A DNA stretch of 9,928 nucleotides from JAZQNF01 sp045641505 (lineage in GTDB: Bacteria; Bacillota; Clostridia; Lachnospirales; Bianqueaceae). This document shows, piece after piece, positions 1-8,010 of this stretch. Position 1 is the stretch's first letter, and every line of letters starts with the position of its first letter. The translations under genes were made by a program, and so were the position numbers. The stretch spans positions 1-9,928 of the forward strand of contig JAZUHB010000116.1 in the NCBI GenBank assembly GCA_045641505.1, written 5' to 3'. The notes under the pieces were generated by a model, which saw only the letters and a program-made list of their open reading frames with translations, ran no database searches and was not told where the DNA came from.

Positions 1-231
1 CTGCGGGCCGAAATAACGGCGGCCTTCGGCCGCGATAACCCTGCGCGGAGCGCAGAATAACGAATAACGATAAGGAAAAACAGAGTGAAGCGGGCGGCGG
101 AGCCGGCGTATTACGGCCCCAGGCCGCGTTATTTCGGCCGCAGGCCGTTATTCGGCCCGCAGGGCCCGTTATTACGGCCGCAGGCCCGTTATTCGGCCCG
201 CAGGGCCGCGTTATTAACGCCCGCAGGGCCG
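1..231. repeat. Array of short GC-rich triloop hairpins spaced by AATAACG/CGTTATT
   Basis: No gene is visible here. The heptamer AATAACG occurs at 12-18, 56-62 and 63-69, and its reverse complement CGTTATT at 127-133, 146-152, 167-173, 187-193 and 209-215. Between them lie short palindromes with three-base loops: 19-33 (GCGGCC, loop TTC), 41-55 (CTGCGC, loop GGA), 114-126 (CGGCC, loop CCA), 135-147 (CGGCC, loop GCA), 153-166, 175-186, 194-208 (CGGCCC, loop GCA) and 219-229. Orientation flips between 69 and 114, so the two halves are inverted relative to each other. The array begins 15 bp beyond the miaB stop codon and runs off the window edge. It would form a structured 3' end on the miaB transcript, but no U-tract follows, so it is not a typical intrinsic terminator. 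It resembles REP-like palindromic intergenic repeats in design; no matching family is known to me. Confidence 0.85.
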
Positions 232-245
232 TCCCATAGGCCTTT

Positions 246-1667
246 TCACTCGGCCGTTCCGGTGAGATAAAACGCCGCGCTTTCCGTGATCTTCACGTCC
301 ACGGTGTCGCCCGGCACGTGGCCGTTCGCGGGGAAATGGACCAGGGAGTTGTTGGGCGCGCGGCCGGTCAGCATCGTCGGGTCGTTCTTGCTCCACTCCT
401 CGGCGAGCACCGGGAAGACGCGGCCGACCAGCTTCGCGTTGTCCTCGCGCTGGATCTCCTCCAGCAGGCGGAGCAGCTCCTCGAAGTTCGGCTGGGATTC
501 CTCGGGCGGCACCTGGTTCTCCATACGGGCCGCGGGCGTTCCCTCGCGGCGGGAGTAGATGAAGGTGAAGGCGCCGTTGAAGCGGGCCTTGCGGACCACG
601 TCGAGGGTCTCCTCGAAGTCCTCGCGGGTCTCGCCCGGGAAGCCGACGATGATGTCCGTGGTGATGGCCATGTCGGGGCAGGCGGCGCGCAGCTTCCCGC
701 AGAGGCTGAGGTAGCGCTCCTTCGTGTAGCGGCGGGTCATCGCGCGGAGCAGCCGGTCGGAGCCGGACTGCAGCGGCAGGTGGAAGTGGGGGCAGAGCTT
801 CGGCAGGCGGCCGAAGCAGGCGATCAGCTCGTCGGAGAGGTCCTTCGGATGGGAGCTCATGAAGCGCACCCGCTCGAGGCCGGGCACGGCGCAGACCTGC
901 TCGAGGAGCTCGGCGAAGGTCACCGGCTCCGCCAGGCCCTTGCCGTAGGAGTTGACGTTCTGGCCGAGCAGCTGGATCTCCTTCACGCCCTGCGCGACGA
1001 GCGCGCGGACCTCGCGGAGAATATCCTCCGGGCAGCGGCTCCGCTCCCGTCCGCGGACGTAGGGGACGATGCAGTAGGTGCAGAAGTTGTCGCAGCCGTA
1101 CATGATGTTCACGCAGGCCTTGAAGCTGTCCTTGCGCTCGGTGGGCAGGTCCTCGACGATGTCGCGGTGCTCCGTCCAGATGTCGGTGATCGGACCGCCG
1201 CCCGTCAGCAGATTGTAGAAAAGCTCGGCGAAGCGGTAGAAATTGAAGGTGCCGAAGATCAGGTCGACCTGCGGGTAGGACCGGCGGATCTTCTCGACGA
1301 CCTGCGGTTCCTGCATCATGCAGCCGCAGAGGGCGATCTTCATCCCGGGGTTCTTCTTCTTGAAGCTCTTGAGGTAGCCGAGGCGGCCGTAGACGCGCTG
1401 CTCGGCGTTCTCGCGGACGCAGCAGGTGTTGTAGAGCACCAGGTCGGACTCCTCCTCGGAGGGGGCCTGCTCGGCGCCGGCTTCGCGGAGGATGCCGATG
1501 ATCTTCTCGGAATCGTGGGCGTTCATCTGGCAGCCCAGCGTCACGACCCAGTAGCGGTAGGGCCGGCCGAGCCGCCGGGACTCCTCCTCCAGCACGGGGC
1601 GGAGGAGCCCGATGTAGTACAGCTGCCTCCGGAGCTCGTCCTCGGGCACAAGCGTTTCGTCACGCAT
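246..1667 (-). CDS. miaB: MiaB, tRNA-2-methylthio-N6-(dimethylallyl)adenosine synthase
   Basis: This is a 473-residue radical-SAM methylthiotransferase. MiaB converts i6A37 to ms2i6A37 in tRNAs that read codons starting with U, stabilising codon pairing in the cytoplasm. The N-terminal methylthiotransferase domain carries the three auxiliary-cluster cysteines in GCQMN (C46), NTCC (C82) and CGCMM (C116). The radical-SAM motif CDNFCTYC supplies C192, C196 and C199. The last 65 or so residues fit a TRAM RNA-binding domain. An N-terminal extension of about 38 residues before the first motif is usual in Firmicutes homologues. The ATG is chosen because GAGG lies 7 nt upstream, and only 18 bp separate it from the prfB stop, so the gene should be translated from the prfB transcript. 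RimO and MtaB are the close paralogues; the GCQMN motif and overall layout favour MiaB. Confidence 0.95.
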   Translation of the reverse strand: MRDETLVPEDELRRQLYYIGLLRPVLEEESRRLGRPYRYWVVTLGCQMNAHDSEKIIGILREAGAEQAPSEEESDLVLYNTCCVRENAEQRVYGRLGYLKSFKKKNPGMKIALCGCMMQEPQVVEKIRRSYPQVDLIFGTFNFYRFAELFYNLLTGGGPITDIWTEHRDIVEDLPTERKDSFKACVNIMYGCDNFCTYCIVPYVRGRERSRCPEDILREVRALVAQGVKEIQLLGQNVNSYGKGLAEPVTFAELLEQVCAVPGLERVRFMSSHPKDLSDELIACFGRLPKLCPHFHLPLQSGSDRLLRAMTRRYTKERYLSLCGKLRAACPDMAITTDIIVGFPGETREDFEETLDVVRKARFNGAFTFIYSRREGTPAARMENQVPPEESQPNFEELLRLLEEIQREDNAKLVGRVFPVLAEEWSKNDPTMLTGRAPNNSLVHFPANGHVPGDTVDVKITESAAFYLTGTAE

Positions 1668-1685
1668 GGATGATCCTCGGTTGAC

Positions 1686-2796
1686 TTATTTTCTGTCGGC
1701 GACGGAGGCGAGATAGGCCTCGATGAAGGGGTCGAGCGCGCCGTCCATGACGGACTGCACCTGGGAGGTCTCCACGCCGGTGCGCAGGTCCTTGACCATG
1801 GTGTAGGGACAGAACACGTAGGAGCGGATCTGGCTGCCGAAGCCGTTTTCACTGACCTCGCCGCGGATCTCGTCGCGCTCCTTCTGCTTCTTCTGCTGCT
1901 CAATCTCGTAGAGCTTCGCCTTCAGCATCGTCATGGCGACGTCCTTGTTCTGATACTGGGAGCGCTCGTTCTGGCACTGCACCACGATGCCCGTGGGGAA
2001 GTGGGTGATGCGGATGGCACTGGAGGTCTTGTTGACCTTCTGGCCGCCCGCGCCGCTGGAGCGGAAGATATCGATACGGATGTCGTCGGGGTTGATCTTC
2101 ACGTCCACGCTGTCGTCCAGCTCGGGCATGACCTCGCAGCTCGCGAAGGAGGTCTGGCGGCGGCCCGCCGCGTCGAAGGGCGAGATGCGGACCAGACGGT
2201 GCACGCCGTGCTCGGAGCGGAGGAAGCCGTAGGCGTTCTCGCCGGTCACGGTGAAGGTGACGGATTTGACGCCCGCCTCGTCGCCGTCCTGATAGTCCAT
2301 CACTTCGGTCTTGAAGCCCTTCTTCTCGCACCAGCGCGTGTACATGGGGTAGAGCTTGCGGCACCAGTCGCAGGCCGCGGTGCCGCCGGCGCCGGCGTGC
2401 AGGGTGACGATGGCGTTGTTCCCGTCCATCTCGCCGCAGAGCAGCGTGGACAGGCGCAGCTCTTCCTTCTTCTCGAGGAAGTCGTCGATCTGGGCGCGGA
2501 TCTCGGCGACCATCGACGCGTCGTTCTCCTCCTCGGCCATCTCCAGCATCACCTCAGCGTCCTCGAAGGAGGACACCATGTCGTTGTACTCTTTGATTTT
2601 CTTTTTGCAGGAGCCGGCCTCCTGCAGGATCTTCCGGCTCTTGCCCGGATCGTCCCAGAAACCGGGTTCAGAGACCTTCAGATCCAGTTCGTCGACCTTT
2701 AACTTGAGACGGTCCAGGTTAAAGGGACTCACCCAGCTCTGCCAATGATCCCCGGTATTTTTCAAGTTCCTGTCTGAACTCGTCGAATTCCAGCAT
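1686..2796 (-). CDS. prfB: Peptide chain release factor 2 (RF2), expressed through a +1 programmed frameshift
   Basis: RF2 recognises UGA and UAA stop codons and releases the finished peptide. The gene is in two frames. A 25-codon zero-frame segment (2796-2722) starts at an ATG with AAAGGA 9 nt upstream, reads MLEFDEFRQE... and ends ...ELGESL at a CTT codon followed by TAA. Skipping one base (T2721) joins it to NLDRLKLKVDELD..., which runs to the stop at 1686. The joined product is 369 residues, the normal RF2 length. It has SPF (about residues 205-207), the tripeptide anticodon that reads UGA, and GGQ (about 250-252), the peptidyl-hydrolysis motif. Both segments resemble Firmicutes RF2, so the shift is real rather than a broken gene. 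The ATG at 2765 only yields an artificial N terminus. It lies downstream of secA and 18 bp upstream of miaB. Confidence 0.95.
2718..2734 (-). promoter_or_regulatory. prfB +1 programmed frameshift site with in-frame TAA
   Basis: On the minus strand the site reads GGGTGAG-TCC-CTT-TAA-C. CTT is codon 25 and TAA would end the zero frame. Peptidyl-tRNA-Leu slipping from CTT to TTT puts AAC next in the A site and opens the long frame. The GGTGA just upstream can pair with the 3' end of 16S rRNA and sits three bases from CTT, like the stimulatory Shine-Dalgarno of other prfB genes, though it is a weaker match than AGGGGG. The canonical cassette is CTT TGA C; here the stop is TAA, which RF1 also reads. 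Confidence 0.88.
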
Positions 2797-2861
2797 TTCG
2801 ATCATTCCTTTCTTTGGATTGAAAATTCGGTAGATATGGAATCAATTCCTTGTTGGCAACA

Positions 2862-2884
2862 GTTTCAAAGCGCAGCTTTGAAAC
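2862..2884. repeat. Perfect 10-bp palindrome, GCA triloop
   Basis: The arm GTTTCAAAGC (2862-2871), loop GCA and arm GCTTTGAAAC form a perfect 10-bp stem. Together with six bases upstream it shares the 14-mer GCAACAGTTTCAAA with the next palindrome (2856-2869 and 2902-2915), so the two are copies of one repeat whose inner arms have diverged in a compensated way. It lies between secA and prfB. The stretch 2825-2860 next to it holds a possible weak promoter for prfB (TTGCCA, 17 bp, TATCTA). Confidence 0.85.
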
Positions 2885-2904
2885 CATTCATCCTTCCTTA
2901 TGCA

Positions 2905-2933
2905 ACAGTTTCAAAACGAAGTTTTGAAACTGT
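2905..2933. repeat. Perfect 13-bp palindrome, GAA triloop
   Basis: The left arm ACAGTTTCAAAAC (2905-2917), loop GAA (2918-2920) and right arm GTTTTGAAACTGT (2921-2933) pair without mismatch. It is the second copy of the GCAACAGTTTCAAA repeat. No run of T follows on the minus strand, so it is not an obvious terminator for secA, although the RNA form would be a stable hairpin. Confidence 0.88.
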
Positions 2934-2935
2934 CC

Positions 2936-2958
2936 AGAGACAAGTAACGGCCTTGCCG

Positions 2959-2970
<12 letters not shown>
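2936..2970. repeat. Perfect 16-bp palindrome overlapping the secA stop codon
   Basis: The arms AGAGACAAGTAACGGC (2936-2951) and 2955-2970 are exact reverse complements around the loop CTT (2952-2954). The right arm contains the last codons and the TAA stop of secA (2959-2961), so the mRNA hairpin would enclose the stop codon. It lacks a U-tract. Two bases separate it from the next palindrome, giving three hairpins in a row within 109 bp. Confidence 0.9.
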
Positions 2971-5541
<2,571 letters not shown>

Positions 5542-5636
5542 TGTGAACCTCCTGTGTATTCTTCGAAGCGGGACCGGCGGGCGGCGTGTTTTGCCGGCGC
5601 CGCGCGGGCCTGCTCATAGTTATAGCATTATATGAT

Positions 5637-5665
5637 ATTTTATCATTATTACAGAGGGATGGCAA
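5637..5665 (-). promoter_or_regulatory. Sigma-A-type promoter of secA
   Basis: On the minus strand TTGCCA (5665-5660), a 17-bp spacer and TAAAAT (5642-5637) form a good housekeeping promoter. A TG one base before the -10 gives an extended -10. Transcription would start near 5630, leaving a leader of about 90 nt before the GTG of secA. A second TATAAT lies a little downstream without a clear -35. Confidence 0.65.
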
Positions 5666-5713
5666 GGATATTTTCGGGGCGGGGAGGGAGCTTCCGGAGG
5701 GCGGAGCCGGTCC

Positions 5714-5730
5714 GCCCGAGTGCCTCGGGC
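5714..5730. repeat. Perfect 7-bp palindrome, triloop
   Basis: GCCCGAG (5714-5720), loop TGC and CTCGGGC (5724-5730) form a short perfect hairpin upstream of the secA promoter. Nearby GCTGATCAGC (5729-5738) is also self-complementary. No function can be assigned; the DNA from 5666 to 5763 is otherwise featureless GC-rich intergenic sequence. Confidence 0.5.
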
Positions 5731-5763
5731 TGATCAGCTCGGCCCGGACGGGGTGTCTCGGAC

Positions 5764-5962
5764 AGTTGAGTGGAAAGTGCCTCAAAACAAGCAAAAACAC
5801 CTACTTTTTCGAGGAGAGTTGAGTGGAATCGTGCCGAAAATGCAAAAAACACTCAACTTCGTCGAAAAGTTGAGTGGAAACGGTGATTTTTCGGGGCATA
5901 ACACCTATCTCGCCCTCGAAATTGTGGTTTTTTCAACGTTTTTCGAGCATTTCCACTCAACT
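5764..5962. repeat. AGTTGAGTGGAA repeat block: three direct units and one inverted
   Basis: The motif AGTTGAGTGGAA starts at 5764, 5817 and 5868, with steps of 53 and 51 bp, and an inverted copy TTTCCACTCAACT ends the block at 5950-5962. The bases after each motif are related too: a GTGC-like segment, then GCAAAAACACC, GCAAAAAACACT or GCATAACACCT, then a TCGA segment. The units are therefore degenerate repeats of about 52 bp rather than isolated motifs. The inverted copy, read on the minus strand, continues TGCTCGAAAA and also fits the unit. CACTCAACTT (5850-5859) pairs with AAGTTGAGTG (5867-5876) to make a 10-bp hairpin. No protein is supported. The block lies between the LURP-one gene terminator and the secA promoter. 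Confidence 0.8.
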
Positions 5963-5996
5963 GCCCGTGCAAAGCCCGCCCATGCAAAGCCCACCC

Positions 5997-6023
5997 AAAA
6001 AGGACCCGCGCAATGCGGGTCCT
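5997..6023 (-). terminator. Intrinsic terminator of the LURP-one / DUF5684 unit
   Basis: On the minus strand the stem AGGACCCGC, loop ATTGC and GCGGGTCCT is followed by TTTT, with the last stem T making five. It lies 35 bp beyond the stop codon of the LURP-one-like gene and fits a Rho-independent terminator. Confidence 0.85.
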
Positions 6024-6057
6024 CAGGAAGGGCAAGCCATCAAAACCGGCTTTCCGC

Positions 6058-6561
6058 TCAGTTATGCGAAGAGTGCGCGGCGGACGACGACGAATTCTGC
6101 GCATCGAGCACTGCGTCGATGATCAGCACGACCGCCAGCACCATGACCTCGTCCTCGCCGTCGGTAATGTCGACCTCGTACGAGTCGCCCCAGGAAAACC
6201 ATTTCTTCGAGACGAGCGCGACGGTGCCATCCCCGGAGCAGATGCGATACTCGTGGGCGAAAAAATCGCCGTCCACATGCCAGCCGGGACCGCCGACCGT
6301 GTAGGATTGGCGGCCGAGCGTGAACTCCTTGACGACCTGCGCCACGTCGATGCCGTCGCGGCTGACGAAGTAGGTCGGCAGGAACGACAGAAGTTTCTGG
6401 TGGATAAAGGCGAGCTCCTCGCCCTCCGCCGAATACAGGTGCAGCTTCCTGCCGAGGGTGAACACCTCGCCCTCGGCGGAGTAACGGTCCTCATCGAAAA
6501 TGTCGAAGATCCGGAAGCGGGCACCCCAGGAGAAAACCTTCTGTTTGATGTAAAGCTTCAT
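6058..6561 (-). CDS. LURP-one-related / YxjI-like protein
   Basis: A 167-residue protein of the LURP-one-related family (tubby C-terminal-like beta barrel; B. subtilis YxjI is the bacterial type). No enzymatic role is established for bacterial members. The sequence has the family pattern: an opening MKLYIKQKVFSWGARFRIFD, repeated beta-hairpins (LHLYSAEGEELAFI, a KEFTLGRQSYTV segment), GWHVDGDFFAHEY in the middle and KKWFSWGDSYEVDI near residue 120, then a hydrophobic helix VLAVVLIIDAVLDA that would sit inside the barrel. There is no signal peptide. The Ser/His-rich tail after about residue 155 is not conserved in type. The ATG has AAAGGA 6 nt upstream. It starts 57 bp after the DUF5684-like gene, with no terminator between, so the two probably share a transcript ending at the terminator at 5997-6023. 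Confidence 0.85.
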   Translation of the reverse strand: MKLYIKQKVFSWGARFRIFDIFDEDRYSAEGEVFTLGRKLHLYSAEGEELAFIHQKLLSFLPTYFVSRDGIDVAQVVKEFTLGRQSYTVGGPGWHVDGDFFAHEYRICSGDGTVALVSKKWFSWGDSYEVDITDGEDEVMVLAVVLIIDAVLDAQNSSSSAAHSSHN

Positions 6562-6618
6562 TGTCAGTCCTTTCGAAAATTACGCGCCGGAAGCACACTC
6601 CTTCAGCCGCGTCATCCC

Positions 6619-7044
6619 TCAATCATTCTGCGGGCCGTAGTATTCCGAATCATCGAAAGCCAGGATGGCCAGGAAGATCGGCGGCAGGAAAATCAGGCCC
6701 CAGCCGAAGCCGTCGCTCCGCCCGAAGGCGCGGGCCAGGCGGATCCAGAACTTGCAGGAGAGGATGACGAACCAGACCAGGAAGCCGATCGCGGCAAACA
6801 GCGCCATGAACATCAGAAACTCCTTGTCCGCCATCTCGGCGAAGACCACGACGATCAGGCAGAGATAGAAAGCGCCGCCCGCGATCAGGGTACGCCAGAA
6901 CTTGCTCGTGTTCCAAGCGATCTCGTATTCCGTATAGATGTTGTAGAACGGAATCAGACTCCGCCAGCCGTATCGGCCCGCCTTTTCGAAGATGAACCAG
7001 AACGAGGCGACGATCAGCGCGGATAAAAGAATGGGAATAAGCAT
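6619..7044 (-). CDS. DUF5684-like small integral membrane protein
   Basis: A 141-residue protein with four predicted membrane segments (about 2-19, 51-69, 76-97 and 113-130). Between the first two it has FEKAGRYGWRSLIPFYNIY, the signature of the DUF5684 type of Clostridia and Bacteroides membrane proteins, and it ends with the usual LAF-D-x-x-x-Y pattern (LAFDDSEYY). Function is unknown; some relatives are misannotated as signal peptidase I. The ATG at 7044 is chosen because AAAGGAGG lies 7 nt upstream and the hydrophobic segment starts straight after it. The open frame extends further upstream to 7251 but that part is Arg-rich, non-membrane and contains the promoter, so it is not coding. It is first in a likely two-gene unit with the LURP-one-like gene. 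Confidence 0.8.
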   Translation of the reverse strand: MLIPILLSALIVASFWFIFEKAGRYGWRSLIPFYNIYTEYEIAWNTSKFWRTLIAGGAFYLCLIVVVFAEMADKEFLMFMALFAAIGFLVWFVILSCKFWIRLARAFGRSDGFGWGLIFLPPIFLAILAFDDSEYYGPQND

Positions 7045-7071
7045 TTGAAACCCTCCTTTGAATGTACACAC

Positions 7072-7080
7072 AGTATAGCA
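7072..7080 (-). promoter_or_regulatory. Extended -10 promoter for the DUF5684-like gene
   Basis: The minus strand reads TGCTATACT, an extended -10 element, with no good -35 at 17 bp. Transcription would begin near 7065, about 20 nt before the ATG. The DNA from 7081 to 7249 holds no gene; it has only short palindromes such as CCGCATGCGG (7184-7193) and GCGCAT/ATGCGC (7144-7149, 7162-7167). Confidence 0.5.
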
Positions 7081-7249
7081 TGTTCCGGGCCGGCGCGCGA
7101 GAGATATCGCGGCGCGATACGGGTCTCCTATTGCAGCGCGGGTGCGCATTTGCGGCCGATAATGCGCGATTTCCATAGCGTCGCCGCATGCGGTGACGTG
7201 AGCGGCCCTGCCCGCGGGGAGCGCACGCCGCCTCCGCGTTCCGAAGCGC

Positions 7250-7274
7250 AAAAAGGGAGGGCCTCAGCCCTCCC
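7250..7274 (-). terminator. Intrinsic terminator of hpf
   Basis: On the minus strand GGGAGGGC, loop TGAG and GCCCTCCC are followed by TTTTT. It starts 14 bp after the hpf stop codon. It separates hpf from the DUF5684-like gene, which has its own promoter. Confidence 0.93.
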
Positions 7275-7288
7275 CCGGAAAGATCTTT

Positions 7289-7816
7289 TCAGTGCACGTC
7301 CAGGACGCCGTAGGTGCCCTGCTCGCGGCGGCGGTAGATCACGCAGACGCGCTCGGTGGCCGCGTCCTTATATACGTAGAAATCGTGGCCCGTAAGCTCC
7401 AGCTGAAGCGCGGCCTCGTCGCTGTCCATCAGCTCGGGCTCCACTTCCTTCACACGGACGACCTTTTCCTTCTCGACGGGCTCCTGGGGCTCGGTGAAGT
7501 AATCGGCCCGGAGGGTCTTGTCGGATTTCGCCTTATCGGTCAGCTTGTCGCGGTAGCGGCCGATCTGGCGCTCGAGTTTGTCGAGACAGTCATCGATACC
7601 GGTGTAGCAGTCCGCGCAGGAAACCTCCGCGCGGATGTTGGAGCCTTTGACGGGAATGGTGACCTCGACACGGTTCCACCGGCCCTCTTCCTTGAAGGTG
7701 ACGAGGACGGCGGTATCATCGGAAAAGAACTTGCTGAGTCTCTCCAGTTTCTTTTCGGTGAGATTGCGAAGCTTCTGCGAAACTTCCATGTTGCGGCCGA
7801 CGAACTTGTACTGCAT
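7289..7816 (-). CDS. hpf: Long-form ribosome hibernation promoting factor
   Basis: Long HPF binds the 30S decoding region in stationary phase and dimerises to pair 70S ribosomes into inactive 100S particles. The 175-residue product has the S30AE ribosome-binding domain (about 1-95, MQYKFVGRNMEVSQKLRN...), a charged linker (about 96-120) and the C-terminal dimerisation domain (about 121-175) with MDSDEAALQLELTGHDFYVY and a closing TYGVLDVH. The start at 7816 is preferred over the ATG at 7828: GGAGGA is 4 nt upstream of 7816 and overlaps the earlier ATG, and family members begin at this MQYKF-like stretch. In B. subtilis hpf (yvyD) lies directly upstream of secA; here two extra genes and a repeat block separate them. 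It has its own terminator. Confidence 0.95.
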   Translation of the reverse strand: MQYKFVGRNMEVSQKLRNLTEKKLERLSKFFSDDTAVLVTFKEEGRWNRVEVTIPVKGSNIRAEVSCADCYTGIDDCLDKLERQIGRYRDKLTDKAKSDKTLRADYFTEPQEPVEKEKVVRVKEVEPELMDSDEAALQLELTGHDFYVYKDAATERVCVIYRRREQGTYGVLDVH

Positions 7817-7901
7817 ACGTTCCTCCATTCCGAGATGGCGGGACCGGCGGACCGTCCCGCGGCTCTCCGTATATTCTGGCAGGATCTCTCCTGCTGCTTA
7901 T

Positions 7902-7932
7902 ATTATACAACGGGGGCAGGGCATTTTCCTAT
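7902..7932 (-). promoter_or_regulatory. Probable hpf promoter, possibly sigma-H-like
   Basis: The minus strand carries TATAAT at 7907-7902, about 85 bp upstream of the hpf start, but no TTGACA-like -35 at 17 bp. Instead ATAGGAAAA (7932-7924) followed by 12 bp and GTTGTAT resembles a sigma-H promoter (AGGAWWW, 11-12 bp, GNNGAAT) with one mismatch in the -10. B. subtilis hpf is known to be transcribed by sigma-H and sigma-B. The assignment to a sigma factor is an inference. Confidence 0.4.
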
Positions 7933-8010
7933 GTCTATTTTGTAAACAATCGCTCCGGAAGCGCCCGGAGCCGCGTTTTGTGGATGCTTCAGAACTTCAG
8001 CGCATGAAAT

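Noticed and set aside
2722..2796. prfB as a truncated or frameshifted pseudogene
   Set aside because: The break falls exactly at the conserved RF2 programmed shift codon (CTT, stop, C) and both sides encode normal RF2 sequence.
5764..5962. CRISPR array
   Set aside because: Only three direct copies of a 12-13 base motif, the sequence between copies is itself related, one copy is inverted, and no cas gene is in view.
7144..7193. Short palindromes GCGCAT/ATGCGC and CCGCATGCGG as operators
   Set aside because: Such 6-10 bp palindromes are expected by chance in DNA this GC-rich, and they are not placed at a promoter.
7045..7251. N-terminal extension of the DUF5684-like protein
   Set aside because: It is Arg-rich, contains the extended -10 promoter, and the strong ribosome binding site lies at 7044.
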